A DNA stretch of 64,000 nt from Ferranicluibacter rubi (GCF_011603255.1 NZ_JAANCM010000003.1:1-64000); one strand, 5' to 3'; shown: positions 17,143 to 27,145, numbered from the stretch's first letter. Translations and numbers: made by a program. Notes: generated from the letters alone by a model not told the origin.

Positions 17143-18654
17143 TCAGGCCTTGAGGCGGATCATCCGATAGCTCAGCGGCGCGATGGGCGCTGTGAGACGA
17201 CCATCCGCAAACAGAGCGCCTTCGCCCTTCACCGGCACGACGTTGTCGGGCGTCTCCGCGGTGTTGGTGATGCCGAGGTCGGAATGAGCGATGACCTGAT
17301 CCTCGACGATCGACAGCGCGCCGAATTCGAGCAGGCCGACATCAAGATCGAGCGCTTCGCTCAGATGCCGGTTGACGAGGAAGAAGGTGACATGGCCCGA
17401 TGTCGCGTCGTGCACGGCGGAGACATCGAGATAGGGGACCGTCCCGATATCCTCGACCGTGTAGCTGGGGCTGTCCACCATCAGCTTCAGTGCCGTGCCG
17501 CGACCGTAGACCGATGCGTAATAGTAGGGATAGAAAATCGTCTGGCGCCAGGCAGGGCCGCCGGGCACGGTCATGATCGGCGCGATGACGTTGACCAGCT
17601 GCGCAAGGCAGGCGATCTTCACCACGTCGGCCCGGTTGATGAACGTATTGAGAATGCAGCCGACCTGCAGCACATCCTCGAAATTGTAGTCGTCCTCCAG
17701 CAACGGCGGCGCTTCCGGCCAGCCATTGTGCCCTTCGAGGATCGCCTTATCCCGCTCCTTGGAGTGGTACCAGACGTTCCACTCGTCGAAGGAGATATAG
17801 ACGTCCTTCTTGGAGCGCTTCTTCGACTTCACATAGGCGATGACGCCAGCGACCGTGCCGATATAGGTGTCGAGTTCCAGGCTGCGGGCGAGATAGCTCG
17901 CCGTGTCCTTGGCCCGGTTCTCGAAGTACATATGCAGCGAGATATGGTCGACTTCGTTGTAGGTATGCTCCAGCACCGTCGCCTCCCATTGCGGGTAGGT
18001 CGGCATGTGCGCGTTGGAGGAGCCGCAGACGACGAGTTCGAGCCGGCTGTCGAAGGCGCGCATGGCCTTTGCCGTCTCATGAGCCAGCCGCCCATATTCG
18101 TCGGCCGTCTTGTGGCCGATCTGCCAGGGGCCATCCATCTCGTTGCCGAGGCACCAGAGGCGCACGTCGAACGGCGCTTCGCGGCCGTTGGCACGGCGCT
18201 TGTCGCTCCAGGTGCTGCCGCCTTCGTGATTGACGTATTCGAGGAAGTTGCGGGCCTCGTCGAGCCCGCGTGAGCCGAGGTTGACCGCGAGCATCATCTC
18301 CGTGCCCACCGTCTCGCACCAGTCGGCGAACTCGTGGATGCCGACCTGATTGCTCTCCGAGGTGTGCCAGGCGAGATCGAGGCGAACGGGGCGCTCTTCG
18401 CGCGGGCCAATGCCGTCTTCCCAATTGTAGGCGGACACGAAATTGCCGCCGGGATAGCGGACGATCGGGACCTGCAGCTCCTTCACGAGGTCGATAACAT
18501 CCTGGCGCATGCCATCGCAATCGGCCGTCGGGTGGTCCGGCTCGTAGATCCCGGTGTAGACGGCGCGGCCCAGATGCTCGATGAACGAGCCGTAGAGCCG
18601 CGGGTCGATCTCCGAGATCGTGAATTTGCTGTGGGCGATAACTGTCGCCTTCAT
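17143..18654 (-). CDS. abfA: GH51 alpha-L-arabinofuranosidase
   Basis: Glycoside hydrolase family 51 exo-enzyme releasing terminal alpha-L-arabinofuranosyl residues from arabinans, arabinoxylans or their oligosaccharides. At 503 residues it has the usual length of intracellular GH51 enzymes and no signal peptide, so it should act in the cytoplasm on imported oligosaccharides. The acid/base glutamate lies in L-G-N-E-M-D at residue 172 and the nucleophile in F-D-E-W-N at residue 291, close to the positions known for characterised GH51 enzymes. R-Y-P-G-G-N-F (about 66-72) is the conserved substrate-site strand. GGGAGG precedes ATG 18654. It is the first gene of the importer operon and faces a palindromic operator. 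Confidence 0.93.
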   Translation of the reverse strand: MKATVIAHSKFTISEIDPRLYGSFIEHLGRAVYTGIYEPDHPTADCDGMRQDVIDLVKELQVPIVRYPGGNFVSAYNWEDGIGPREERPVRLDLAWHTSESNQVGIHEFADWCETVGTEMMLAVNLGSRGLDEARNFLEYVNHEGGSTWSDKRRANGREAPFDVRLWCLGNEMDGPWQIGHKTADEYGRLAHETAKAMRAFDSRLELVVCGSSNAHMPTYPQWEATVLEHTYNEVDHISLHMYFENRAKDTASYLARSLELDTYIGTVAGVIAYVKSKKRSKKDVYISFDEWNVWYHSKERDKAILEGHNGWPEAPPLLEDDYNFEDVLQVGCILNTFINRADVVKIACLAQLVNVIAPIMTVPGGPAWRQTIFYPYYYASVYGRGTALKLMVDSPSYTVEDIGTVPYLDVSAVHDATSGHVTFFLVNRHLSEALDLDVGLLEFGALSIVEDQVIAHSDLGITNTAETPDNVVPVKGEGALFADGRLTAPIAPLSYRMIRLKA

Positions 18655-18669
18655 GCCGTCCTCCCAAAT

Positions 18670-18700
18670 AAATCATATTTCATGATTTGTATCATGATTT
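18670..18700 (-). promoter_or_regulatory. Palindromic operator upstream of abfA
   Basis: AAATCAT (18670-18676), five bases, ATGATTT (18682-18688) is a perfect 19-bp dyad. A third ATGATTT half-site (18694-18700) follows at a 12-base phase. The block is AT-rich, lies 16-46 bases upstream of the abfA start codon, and is the obvious candidate binding site for the ArsR-like regulator encoded just upstream. Confidence 0.7.
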
Positions 18701-18768
18701 AAGATTAATAGAGCGGAGGCGGCGGGAAGCGTCAAGCGGAAAATGTTGTGCAGTGCGAAAGCGAGGTC

Positions 18769-19713
18769 TTACTTGCGGGTGCGCAGCCGCAGCAGGATAT
18801 CCTGATCGTAGTTGCCGAAACCGCGCCCGAAAATGTTGATGCCGCCCGGGTGCTTAGCATCGTCGCGCACACCGATCCGCAGGCGGATGGAATGGTGGAC
18901 GTCCAGTTTCAGGTCGTCGAGACGAATGTCGGACATCCGCAGGCCATCGACATAGGAGCCCTCGTCATTCACCCGAAAGCTCTTCAGTTTCCCATATTGC
19001 GAGCCCTTCAGTTTCCACCAGTCCGGCGTGTAAACCCCTCTTTTATCACCGAAATCCCCAGGAGAGGTCCATGTTCCCACCTCCACGCCGTTGACGCCAA
19101 GCGTGATGTCGGAAGGCCAGTCGGCACTGGTGCCGGGAACTTCGGAGGAGAGCTCCAGCACGAATTCCAGCTCGCGGATCTGCGCATTGGCAAGGCGGGC
19201 ATTGTTGGGAAACTGGTACTCGACATGACCGCGGGTGAACCATATCAGCCCGGTCTTCATGCGGTCGGGATCGAGAAACGTGCTGGGTACGTCCAGCAGC
19301 CCAATGATGCCATCGACCGAACAGAGCCCGCAGGGTGCCGACACCTCGAAACTCGTGTAAAGGCCGAGAGGCATGGACACGTCGATGGCATCCGGTTCCG
19401 TTTCCTTGATATCGTTCTTCAAAACGATCAGGATTTCATCGTAAAGTGCGTGACAAACCTTCTGGTTTCCCTTCCGCGCCTTGATGGTTTCTGTGCGGAT
19501 CAGCCCGGCTTCCTGCAGCATCTGGACGTTGATCGACACGCTGGATTGCGGTGATCGCAGGACGTCAGCGATGTCATTGACATTCATCGGCCCCTTGCTT
19601 TGCAGCAGCTTCAGGATTGAAATGCGGGCTGGCGACGCCAGTCCCTTCAAAACGGCCTGGTTTTCTTCAGGATCGACGACGAGAAAATTTCGGCTCACGA
19701 TCTGGCACTCCAA
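18769..19713 (-). CDS. ArsR-like winged-helix regulator with large C-terminal domain
   Basis: A 314-residue protein. Residues about 15-95 are an ArsR-type winged helix (A-V-L-K-G-L-A-S-P-A-R-I-S-I-L-K-L-L then a recognition helix with S-P-Q-S-S-V-S). The remaining 215 residues are a separate beta-rich domain I cannot name; it contains a C-G-L-C motif near residue 127 and a C-terminal run of alternating hydrophobic residues typical of a jelly-roll. Ordinary ArsR proteins have about 100 residues, so this is a fused sensor, presumably for an arabinose-derived ligand. It precedes abfA in the same direction, 114 bases upstream. The start is uncertain: TTG 19713 with GAAGG, or GTG 19698 with GGAG 9 bases upstream. 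Confidence 0.72.
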   Translation of the reverse strand: MECQIVSRNFLVVDPEENQAVLKGLASPARISILKLLQSKGPMNVNDIADVLRSPQSSVSINVQMLQEAGLIRTETIKARKGNQKVCHALYDEILIVLKNDIKETEPDAIDVSMPLGLYTSFEVSAPCGLCSVDGIIGLLDVPSTFLDPDRMKTGLIWFTRGHVEYQFPNNARLANAQIRELEFVLELSSEVPGTSADWPSDITLGVNGVEVGTWTSPGDFGDKRGVYTPDWWKLKGSQYGKLKSFRVNDEGSYVDGLRMSDIRLDDLKLDVHHSIRLRIGVRDDAKHPGGINIFGRGFGNYDQDILLRLRTRK

Positions 19714-19881
19714 GCTAAGCCTTCGAGGTTTTCATTCATATCGATAAAACTGATCCAGTCAACAGCCGCATTTGCGTGCGTTCGACATGTGAACCCGGTT
19801 CCACCCGCCCTATCTCTTGGGGCGACCGCGCGTGCCGCCGAGAGGATGCCGGTGCGATTGTTATCAGTGAAGGAGACCCGT

Positions 19882-21420
19882 GTGACGACACCGACAGCCC
19901 GCGTGCAGCAGACCGCTGACGCCACTTCAGGCGCAGCCCTCGGCAATCTCGATCCCGCGCCGCCCGCCACGCTGGTGATTTTCGGCGCGACCGGGGATCT
20001 CACCCGCCGCCTACTCGTTCCCGCGCTCATCAACATGGAGCGGGAAGGGCTGATCAACCCGTCCTCGACCGTGCTCGGCATCGGCAAGGACGCGGGCGAT
20101 GACGAGATGCTCAGGACGAGCCTCGAGACCTTCGGTGCCGGGCATTTCGGTGAGGGCGACGCGCAGCGTATCGAGGCCTGGAAGAGCCTGCGTCCAAAAC
20201 TGCGCTACCGCGCCGGAGACTTCACGGCAGATCAGATCTACACCGAGATCGCCGCCGAACTTACCGGCAACGCGGTCTTCTACCTCGCCGTACCGCCGCG
20301 CTTCTTCGGCGATATCGTGGAGAAGCTCGCCGATCATGGGCTGACGACGGAAGCCGACGGCGCGTTTCGCCGTATCGCGATCGAAAAGCCGTTCGGGCAT
20401 GATGCGGCGTCGGCAAAGGCGCTGAACGCACGTATTCTGGCCCGCGTGGCGGAAACGCAGGTCTACCGGATCGACCATTTCCTCGGCAAGGAAACGGTCC
20501 AGAACATCATGACACTGCGGTTCGCCAATATGATGATCGAGAAGCTGTGGAACAGCGACAGCATCGACCATATCCAGATCACGGCGGCGGAAACCGTGGA
20601 TGTCGGTACGCGCGGCAGTTTCTACGACGGCACCGGGGCGCTTCGCGACATGGTGCCCAACCACCTGTTCCAGCTTTTGTCCATGGTGGCTATGGAGCCG
20701 CCGATCAGCTTCGACGCGGAAGCCGTGCGGGACGAGAAGGCCAAGGTCCTGCGCGCTATCCGGATCTACGAGCCCGAGGAGGCGGCCGAAAACAGCGTGC
20801 GCGGCGCCTACACCGCCGGGACCATCGGCGACCGGACCATTCCGGCCTATACCGAAACATCTGACGTCAAACCCGACAGCACGACGGAGACCTATGTCGC
20901 GCTGAAGCTGATGATCGACACTTGGCGCTGGGCCGGCGTGCCGTTCTACCTGCGCACCGGCAAGGCGCTCACCGTGCGGGATACGGAGGTCATCGTCACG
21001 TTCAAGCCCGTGCCGTTCGCGCAATTCCCGCGCCTCAAGAACGCGCACCTGCCGCCGAACCGCATCGTCATCCAGATCCAGCCGGACGAGGGAATCAGCC
21101 TTGATATGCTCATCAAGCGGCCCGGCATCGGCGTGGCGGTGGAGCCGGCGGTGATGGATTTCCGCTATGCCGGCCTGTTCGATATCGGCCGGCTGAACGG
21201 CTACGAGACCCTGATTTACGATATCCTGACCGGCGACCAGACCCTGTTCCAGCGGGCGGATGCGGTGGAAGCAGGCTGGCGGGCCGTGCAACCGTTTCTT
21301 GACCGCTGGGCCGAAGGCGGCGCACCTGAACCCTACGCTCCCGGCTCGCTCGGGCCGGACATGGCAGCGGATCTCCTCGCCCGCGATGGTCTCGCCTGGC
21401 ACGATCTCGTCACCCGTTGA
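19882..21420 (+). CDS. zwf: Glucose-6-phosphate 1-dehydrogenase
   Basis: Oxidises glucose 6-phosphate to 6-phosphogluconolactone with reduction of NAD(P), the entry to the Entner-Doudoroff and pentose phosphate routes. The 512-residue product has the nucleotide-binding motif G-A-T-G-D-L near the N-terminus (Thr where Ser is more usual) and the active-site segment R-I-D-H-F-L-G-K-E, with the catalytic histidine at residue 199. GTG 19882 is preceded by AGGAG at 6 bases; the frame is open further upstream but that stretch is low in coding character. There is no pgl or edd gene next to it, unlike the usual zwf-pgl-edd operon, so this may be a second copy in the genome. Confidence 0.92.
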   Translation: MTTPTARVQQTADATSGAALGNLDPAPPATLVIFGATGDLTRRLLVPALINMEREGLINPSSTVLGIGKDAGDDEMLRTSLETFGAGHFGEGDAQRIEAWKSLRPKLRYRAGDFTADQIYTEIAAELTGNAVFYLAVPPRFFGDIVEKLADHGLTTEADGAFRRIAIEKPFGHDAASAKALNARILARVAETQVYRIDHFLGKETVQNIMTLRFANMMIEKLWNSDSIDHIQITAAETVDVGTRGSFYDGTGALRDMVPNHLFQLLSMVAMEPPISFDAEAVRDEKAKVLRAIRIYEPEEAAENSVRGAYTAGTIGDRTIPAYTETSDVKPDSTTETYVALKLMIDTWRWAGVPFYLRTGKALTVRDTEVIVTFKPVPFAQFPRLKNAHLPPNRIVIQIQPDEGISLDMLIKRPGIGVAVEPAVMDFRYAGLFDIGRLNGYETLIYDILTGDQTLFQRADAVEAGWRAVQPFLDRWAEGGAPEPYAPGSLGPDMAADLLARDGLAWHDLVTR

Positions 21421-21428
21421 CGCGCGGG

Positions 21429-22424
21429 ATGGAACTGCGAGCGCAGGCTGCTTTCTGCCGGGACGAGGAAGGAACGTCCCGGCTGCGCGGCCGCACCGTC
21501 TTTCCCGCCCTTCGTGTTGCGTTCTTCGGCGTATGTCTCTTACCCATGCAGGCATTGGAGGCAGTTGCCCAGACCAAGGAAGAGCGGGACGCCGGCTGTC
21601 TGTACGAGGGCGGTGCGGCATCACCCGCGCTCTGTATCCGCAAAGAGAGTTTCACCGGCGATCTTTGCCGGGCGATCGAGCACTTCGCAAAACGGTCGGA
21701 TCTGCCGCCCGACTATTTCGCACGATTGCTCTGGCGCGAAAGCCTGTTCCGGCCGGAGGCCGTCAGCCCCAAGGGGGCAGAAGGCATAGCGCAGTTCATG
21801 CCGGGCACGGCGCGCGCGAGAGGCCTTGGCAACACCTTCGACGTCATCCAGTCGCTCGATGCCGCCTCGGCTTACTTGCAGGAGCTTCGCACGCGGTTCA
21901 GCAATCTCGGCCTTGCCGCCGCGGCCTATAACGCCGGGGAGGGTGGGCTTTCGCGGTTTCTCTCGACGGGGAGGCTGCCGCTGGAAACGCAGGATTACGT
22001 CTTCGCCATCACCGGACATCCCGCCGAGACCTGGAAAACCAGCCCGCCCGAAAGTGCCGCCCCGGTGCTCGATCCGGCAAAGCCGTTTCTCGATGCCTGC
22101 ATCGCGCTTGCGACCAGTCGCATTATCCGTGATCCCGTCCTCGCCGGCTCGGCCGACTGGGCGCCTTGGGGCGTGCAGCTTGCCGGGCACTACAATCCTG
22201 CCACCGCAATGAAGCTCTTCACATTGGCCGTCGCTCGGTTACCCGCGCCTTATAATGCCGAGCGCGCGCTTCTGATCCGCCAGCGCGGCGGCAATTTCGG
22301 CTACCGGCCGCGCTACGCCGCGCGCATCGGGCGCGAGAACCGGCAGGAGGCGGACGCCCTTTGCGCCATCGTGCGGAAAACCGGCGGCGCCTGCATCGTC
22401 TTTCGCAACAGGCCCCGTCGGTGA
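21429..22424 (+). CDS. Lytic transglycosylase (SLT domain), exported
   Basis: A protein of about 331 residues with a hydrophobic segment at roughly residues 25-45 that should act as signal peptide (cleavage after A-V-A-Q). An SLT transglycosylase domain follows at about residues 75-200, with the catalytic glutamate in L-W-R-E-S-L-F-R-P-E-A, then G-A-E-G-I-A-Q-F-M-P-G-T-A and A-A-Y-N-A-G-E-G. It cleaves the MurNAc-GlcNAc bond of peptidoglycan. The C-terminal 130 residues are of unknown function. It follows zwf directly: a TTG at 21417 overlaps the zwf stop (TTGA) and is an alternative, coupled start; ATG 21429 has no strong Shine-Dalgarno. Confidence 0.82.
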   Translation: MELRAQAAFCRDEEGTSRLRGRTVFPALRVAFFGVCLLPMQALEAVAQTKEERDAGCLYEGGAASPALCIRKESFTGDLCRAIEHFAKRSDLPPDYFARLLWRESLFRPEAVSPKGAEGIAQFMPGTARARGLGNTFDVIQSLDAASAYLQELRTRFSNLGLAAAAYNAGEGGLSRFLSTGRLPLETQDYVFAITGHPAETWKTSPPESAAPVLDPAKPFLDACIALATSRIIRDPVLAGSADWAPWGVQLAGHYNPATAMKLFTLAVARLPAPYNAERALLIRQRGGNFGYRPRYAARIGRENRQEADALCAIVRKTGGACIVFRNRPRR

Positions 22425-22440
22425 CCCTTCATCTGCGTCA

Positions 22441-22470
22441 AAGAAAAAAGGCCCGACAATGCCGGGCCTT
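22441..22470 (-). terminator. Rho-independent terminator of the kdgD operon
   Basis: AAGGCCCG (22448-22455) and CGGGCCTT (22463-22470) form an 8-bp stem with a 7-base loop. On the minus strand it is followed by TTTTTTCTT, a textbook intrinsic terminator 22 bases after the kdgD stop codon. It also lies 3' of the convergent transglycosylase gene. Confidence 0.85.
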
Positions 22471-22491
22471 CAGGAGTGCATATTCTGGCCT

Positions 22492-23469
<978 letters not shown>

Positions 23470-23471
23470 CT

Positions 23472-23486
23472 AGAGATATTATCTCT
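23472..23486 (-). promoter_or_regulatory. Palindromic operator upstream of kdgD
   Basis: AGAGATATTATCTCT is a perfect 7-bp inverted repeat around one central base, in the 49-base gap between the GntR gene and kdgD. It matches the site at 34282-34296 in 13 of 15 positions, which supports it as a FadR/GntR operator and suggests kdgD has its own promoter. Confidence 0.6.
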
Positions 23487-23503
23487 GTCAATAGTTGTAT
23501 GAT

Positions 23504-24238
23504 CTATGCCGTCGTATTGCTGCGCGTGCTGCGCATCAGAGCCCGGTAACGCTGCTGACTGCCCTTCAGATGGTTGCGCATCGCATCCCGCGCAGCCGTC
23601 TCGTCTCGGTCGGCGATCGCGCGGGCGATGGTCTCGTGTTCCTGCTGGATTTGCGAGAGGTAGTCGGCGGGCGTGGCCTCCGGCCTGTCGTTACCCAGAA
23701 GAGAGCGCGGTATCATCTGCTCGCCGATCGCCTGCAGCAGTTCCCGGAAGCGGGGATTGTTGGTGCTGTCGGCAATGGCGAGGTGGAAGGCGCGGTCGCT
23801 CTCCACCGTGGCGGTGCCCGATGCGATCTGGTTGTTCATCACGTGCAGCGCCTCGAAAACAAGCTCCTGCTGTGCGGGGGAACAGCGCCCGGCAGCAAGG
23901 CCCGCGGCCTCGATTTCGATTGCAGCGCGAACCTCCAGCATCTCGATGATGGACGAGACGCGGTTGGGATCGACGCTCTGCAGGCCGCCTTGCGGCTTGG
24001 GTTGCGTGGCCAGAACGAACACGCCGACGCCATGCCGCACCTCCACCAGTCCGTCGGCCCGCAGGGACGCGATGGCCTCGCGGATAACGGTCCGGCTGAC
24101 CTGGTGCTCTTCGGTCAACCCGCTCTCGCTTGCCAGTTTGTCGCCCGGCTTCAGTGTGCCGTCCGCAATGGCGGCACGCAGCCTGTGGCTGACGGTGGCC
24201 ACAAGGTTTCGTCCTTTGCGCGCCGGCGTACCCTGCAT
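23504..24238 (-). CDS. FadR-subfamily GntR transcriptional regulator
   Basis: A regulator of about 244 residues. The N-terminal winged helix contains K-P-G-D-K-L-A-S-E and V-S-R-T-V-I-R-E-A-I, the signature of GntR proteins. The C-terminal helical FCD-type domain (E-I-E-A-A-G-L-A-A, then F-H-L-A-I-A) normally binds a small carboxylate ligand. It lies between kdgD (same strand) and the divergent aldehyde dehydrogenase gene, so it most likely represses both and is relieved by a sugar-acid intermediate. The frame stays open to 24325; ATG 24238 is chosen because conserved GntR sequence begins shortly after it, but a GTG further upstream is possible. Confidence 0.85.
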   Translation of the reverse strand: MQGTPARKGRNLVATVSHRLRAAIADGTLKPGDKLASESGLTEEHQVSRTVIREAIASLRADGLVEVRHGVGVFVLATQPKPQGGLQSVDPNRVSSIIEMLEVRAAIEIEAAGLAAGRCSPAQQELVFEALHVMNNQIASGTATVESDRAFHLAIADSTNNPRFRELLQAIGEQMIPRSLLGNDRPEATPADYLSQIQQEHETIARAIADRDETAARDAMRNHLKGSQQRYRALMRSTRSNTTA

Positions 24239-24381
24239 GTCGTGGTCCGATCTCTTCACGTATCCCCGCTCTGCGAACGCTTTGTTTCGTCTGCTTTTAT
24301 CGCAAAGATAGACCATGTGACGCATATGCGGGAAGAAATTAATTGACGTGGAAGTGAAGTCTTATAGGATGACATACGTCA

Positions 24382-24394
24382 GTTATATGATAAC
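24382..24394 (+). promoter_or_regulatory. Palindromic operator upstream of the semialdehyde dehydrogenase
   Basis: GTTATATGATAAC is a perfect 5-bp inverted repeat around ATG, in the divergent promoter region between the GntR gene and the aldehyde dehydrogenase. The ATATGAT core is shared with the site at 34282. A second small dyad, TGAC-ATAC-GTCA, lies just before it. Confidence 0.5.
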
Positions 24395-24488
24395 AAGTGC
24401 TCCTGCTGGAGGCGGGCGCCTGGGCTCGAGGCGATCGATGGCCGGCGGAAATGCGCCTGACCCGGGCGGATGTGTGGAGGAGACGAAT

Positions 24489-25922
24489 ATGACCATTTAC
24501 CAGAACCTCATTGCCGGCGAGTGGGTCGGTGCGCAGGCCTCACCAAACCTGAGCCCGTCGGATACCAACGACGTCGTCGGTCTCTACGCCCAGGCGAGTG
24601 CCGACGATGCGCGGGACGCCATCGCTGCGGCCAAGGCTGCGTTTCCGGCATGGTCGCGTTCCGGCATTCTGGAGCGCCACGCCATCCTGCGAAAGGCGTC
24701 CGACGAAATTCTCGCGCGCAAGGAAGTACTCGGCGCGCTTCTGGCGCGTGAGGAGGGCAAGGTGCTTCCCGAGGCGATTGGCGAGGTGACGCGTGCCGCA
24801 CAGATCTTCGATTTCTTCGCAGGCGAAGCGCTGCGGCTGGCAGGCGAGACCCTGCCATCGGCCCGGCCGGGGATCGGCGTCGAGGTGACACGGGAGCCGC
24901 TTGGCGTCGTCGGGATCATCACGCCCTGGAATTTTCCGATCGCCATTCCCGCGTGGAAGATCGCGCCGGCGCTTTGCTATGGCAATACGGTCGTCTTCAA
25001 GCCGGCGGACCTCGTGCCCGGCTGTGCCTGGGCGATCGTGGATATTCTTCACCGCGCCGGTCTTCCCAAGGGTGTGCTGAACCTCGTCATGGGGCGCGGC
25101 TCCGTCGTTGGGCAGGCGCTGCTCGACAGCCCGGATCTTGGCGGTCTCACCTTCACGGGCTCGACCGGCACCGGCAAGCGGGTCGCTCTCGCCTCGATCG
25201 AGCATAACCACAAGTTCCAGCTGGAAATGGGTGGCAAGAACCCGATGGTGGTTCTCGACGATGCCGACCTTCCGGTCGCGGTCGAGGCGGCTGCCAATTC
25301 CGGCTTCTTCTCTACCGGCCAGCGCTGCACCGCATCCTCAAGGCTGATCGTCACCGAAGGCATCCACGACCGCTTCGTTGTGGCGCTGACCGAACGGCTG
25401 AAAACGCTGACGGTGGACAATGCGATGAAGCCCGGCACGCATATCGGCCCTGTGGTCGATGAGCGGCAGCTGCGCCAAGACACCGACTATATCGATATCG
25501 GCAAGGCCGAAGGGGCAAAGCTGGCATTCGGCGGCGAGGTGCTGACGCGCGAGACGCCCGGCTTCTACCTGCAGCCGACGCTTTTCACCGAGGCGACCAA
25601 CCAGATGCGCATCTCGCGCGAGGAGATTTTTGGGCCTGTGGTCAGCGTCATCCGGGCTCGGGATTATGAAGAGGCACTCTCCATCTCCAACGACACGCCG
25701 TTCGGGCTGTCAGCCGGCATCGCCACCACCAGCCTGAAGCACGCGACACACTTCAAGCGCAATGCGGAGGCCGGCATGGTCATGGTCAACCTGCCCACGG
25801 CCGGCGTTGATTTCCATGTGCCGTTCGGCGGCCGCAAGGCCTCGTCGTTCGGCCCGCGTGAGCAGGGCCGCTATGCCGCCGAGTTCTTCACCGTGGTGAA
25901 GACCGCCTACACGCTGGCGTGA
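24489..25922 (+). CDS. 2-oxoglutarate-semialdehyde (2,5-dioxopentanoate) dehydrogenase
   Basis: A 477-residue NAD(P)-dependent aldehyde dehydrogenase. Catalytic residues are in place: Glu246 in L-E-M-G-G-K-N-P and Cys280 in G-Q-R-C-T-A. The P-W-N-F-P and F-T-G-S-T-G-T-G cofactor-binding segments are also present. It converts the kdgD product to 2-oxoglutarate, so the two genes complete the non-phosphorylative end of aldarate catabolism. GGAGGAG precedes ATG 24489; the open frame from 24348 has poor coding character. It heads a plus-strand pair with the enolase-superfamily gene 71 bases downstream. The specific substrate is inferred from kdgD; general aldehyde dehydrogenase activity is the alternative. 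Confidence 0.87.
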   Translation: MTIYQNLIAGEWVGAQASPNLSPSDTNDVVGLYAQASADDARDAIAAAKAAFPAWSRSGILERHAILRKASDEILARKEVLGALLAREEGKVLPEAIGEVTRAAQIFDFFAGEALRLAGETLPSARPGIGVEVTREPLGVVGIITPWNFPIAIPAWKIAPALCYGNTVVFKPADLVPGCAWAIVDILHRAGLPKGVLNLVMGRGSVVGQALLDSPDLGGLTFTGSTGTGKRVALASIEHNHKFQLEMGGKNPMVVLDDADLPVAVEAAANSGFFSTGQRCTASSRLIVTEGIHDRFVVALTERLKTLTVDNAMKPGTHIGPVVDERQLRQDTDYIDIGKAEGAKLAFGGEVLTRETPGFYLQPTLFTEATNQMRISREEIFGPVVSVIRARDYEEALSISNDTPFGLSAGIATTSLKHATHFKRNAEAGMVMVNLPTAGVDFHVPFGGRKASSFGPREQGRYAAEFFTVVKTAYTLA

Positions 25923-25993
25923 GGCTTCGGCCCCTCTCTTTTTCGCAATGACCGGCAGCGGCGTTCGCCGCGCCCATCCCAGGAGGAATTTCC

Positions 25994-27142
25994 GTGAAAA
26001 TCGTCGACGTCCACGTGCGTGTCTTTGCCCACACCACCTATCGCCATCAGGACACGGCCGGCCATGCCCATCCGGGGCCGGCGCACAAGGTGAACCTCGC
26101 GCTCCTGACCATTGTCGATGACGAGGGCGGAGAAGGCTATTGTTTCGCGGCGCCCGAAGTCGTGCGGCCGCATGTCATCGAAAAGTTCGTGAAGAAGGTG
26201 CTGATCGGCGCCGATCCCTTCGCGCGAGAGCGGCTCTGGCAGGAACTGGCCCACTGGCAGCGCGGCAGCGCGGCGCAGCTGACCGACAGGACGCTGGCGA
26301 TCATCGATTGCGCGCTGTGGGATCTCGCCGGGCGCAAGCTGAACATGCCGGTGCACAAGCTGATCGGCACCTACCGCGAGAAGATGCTCGCCTATGGCTC
26401 GATCATGTGCGGCGACGAGCTGGAGAACGGTCTGGCGACCCCGGAGGATTACGGCCGGTTTGCCGAAAAGCTCGTCGCGCGCGGCTACAAGGGTATCAAG
26501 CTGCACACCTGGATGCCGCCGGTATCCTGGGCGCCGGATGTCGGCATGGACCTCAAGGCGTGCGCGGCGGTGCGCGAAGCCGTCGGTCCGGATATCCACC
26601 TGATGATCGACGCCTTCCACTGGTATACCCGGACGGACGCGCTGAAGCTCGGCCGCGGGCTTGAGGCACTCGGTTTCGACTGGATCGAGGAGCCGATGGA
26701 CGAGCAGAGCTCGATGTCCTACGCGTGGCTGTCCGAAAACCTCGATATCCCCGTTCTCGGGCCCGAAAGCGCCGGCGGCAAGCACTTCAGCCGTGCGGAA
26801 TGGATTGCGACGAAGGCCTGCGACATCCTACGCACGGGCGTTCACGATGTCGGCGGTATCAGCCCGGCCATGAAGTGCATGCATCTAGCCGAATCCTTCG
26901 GCATGAACTGCGAGATCCACGGAAATGGCGCGCCGAACCTGATCATCGCCGCCTGCTCGAAGAACGCCAACTGGTACGAGCGCGGACTGCTGCACCCCTT
27001 CCTCGAATATGACGATGGCTTCGAATATCTGAACGGCCTGGTCGATCCGATGGACGCGGATGGCTACGTTCACATCTCCGACAAGCCCGGGCTCGGCGAA
27101 GACATCAACTTCGACTTCATCGACGCCAATCTCGTCGCCTGA
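25994..27142 (+). CDS. Enolase-superfamily (mandelate-racemase-like) sugar-acid dehydratase
   Basis: A 382-residue muconate/mandelate-racemase-like protein. Metal ligands are D206 (M-I-D-A-F-H), E232/E233 (W-I-E-E-P) and E258 (L-G-P-E-S). The general bases are a K-x-H pair at K169/H171 and a His-Asp dyad formed by H309 (E-I-H-G-N-G) and D285 (V-H-D-V-G-G). Family members with these residues abstract the proton next to a carboxylate and dehydrate aldonates or aldarates. In this context it probably makes the ketodeoxy acid that kdgD consumes, but which sugar acid it uses cannot be read from sequence. GTG start 25994 follows AGGAGGA at 6-7 bases. It converges on the hydrolase gene with three bases between the stops. 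Confidence 0.82.
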   Translation: MKIVDVHVRVFAHTTYRHQDTAGHAHPGPAHKVNLALLTIVDDEGGEGYCFAAPEVVRPHVIEKFVKKVLIGADPFARERLWQELAHWQRGSAAQLTDRTLAIIDCALWDLAGRKLNMPVHKLIGTYREKMLAYGSIMCGDELENGLATPEDYGRFAEKLVARGYKGIKLHTWMPPVSWAPDVGMDLKACAAVREAVGPDIHLMIDAFHWYTRTDALKLGRGLEALGFDWIEEPMDEQSSMSYAWLSENLDIPVLGPESAGGKHFSRAEWIATKACDILRTGVHDVGGISPAMKCMHLAESFGMNCEIHGNGAPNLIIAACSKNANWYERGLLHPFLEYDDGFEYLNGLVDPMDADGYVHISDKPGLGEDINFDFIDANLVA

Positions 27143-27145
27143 GGT

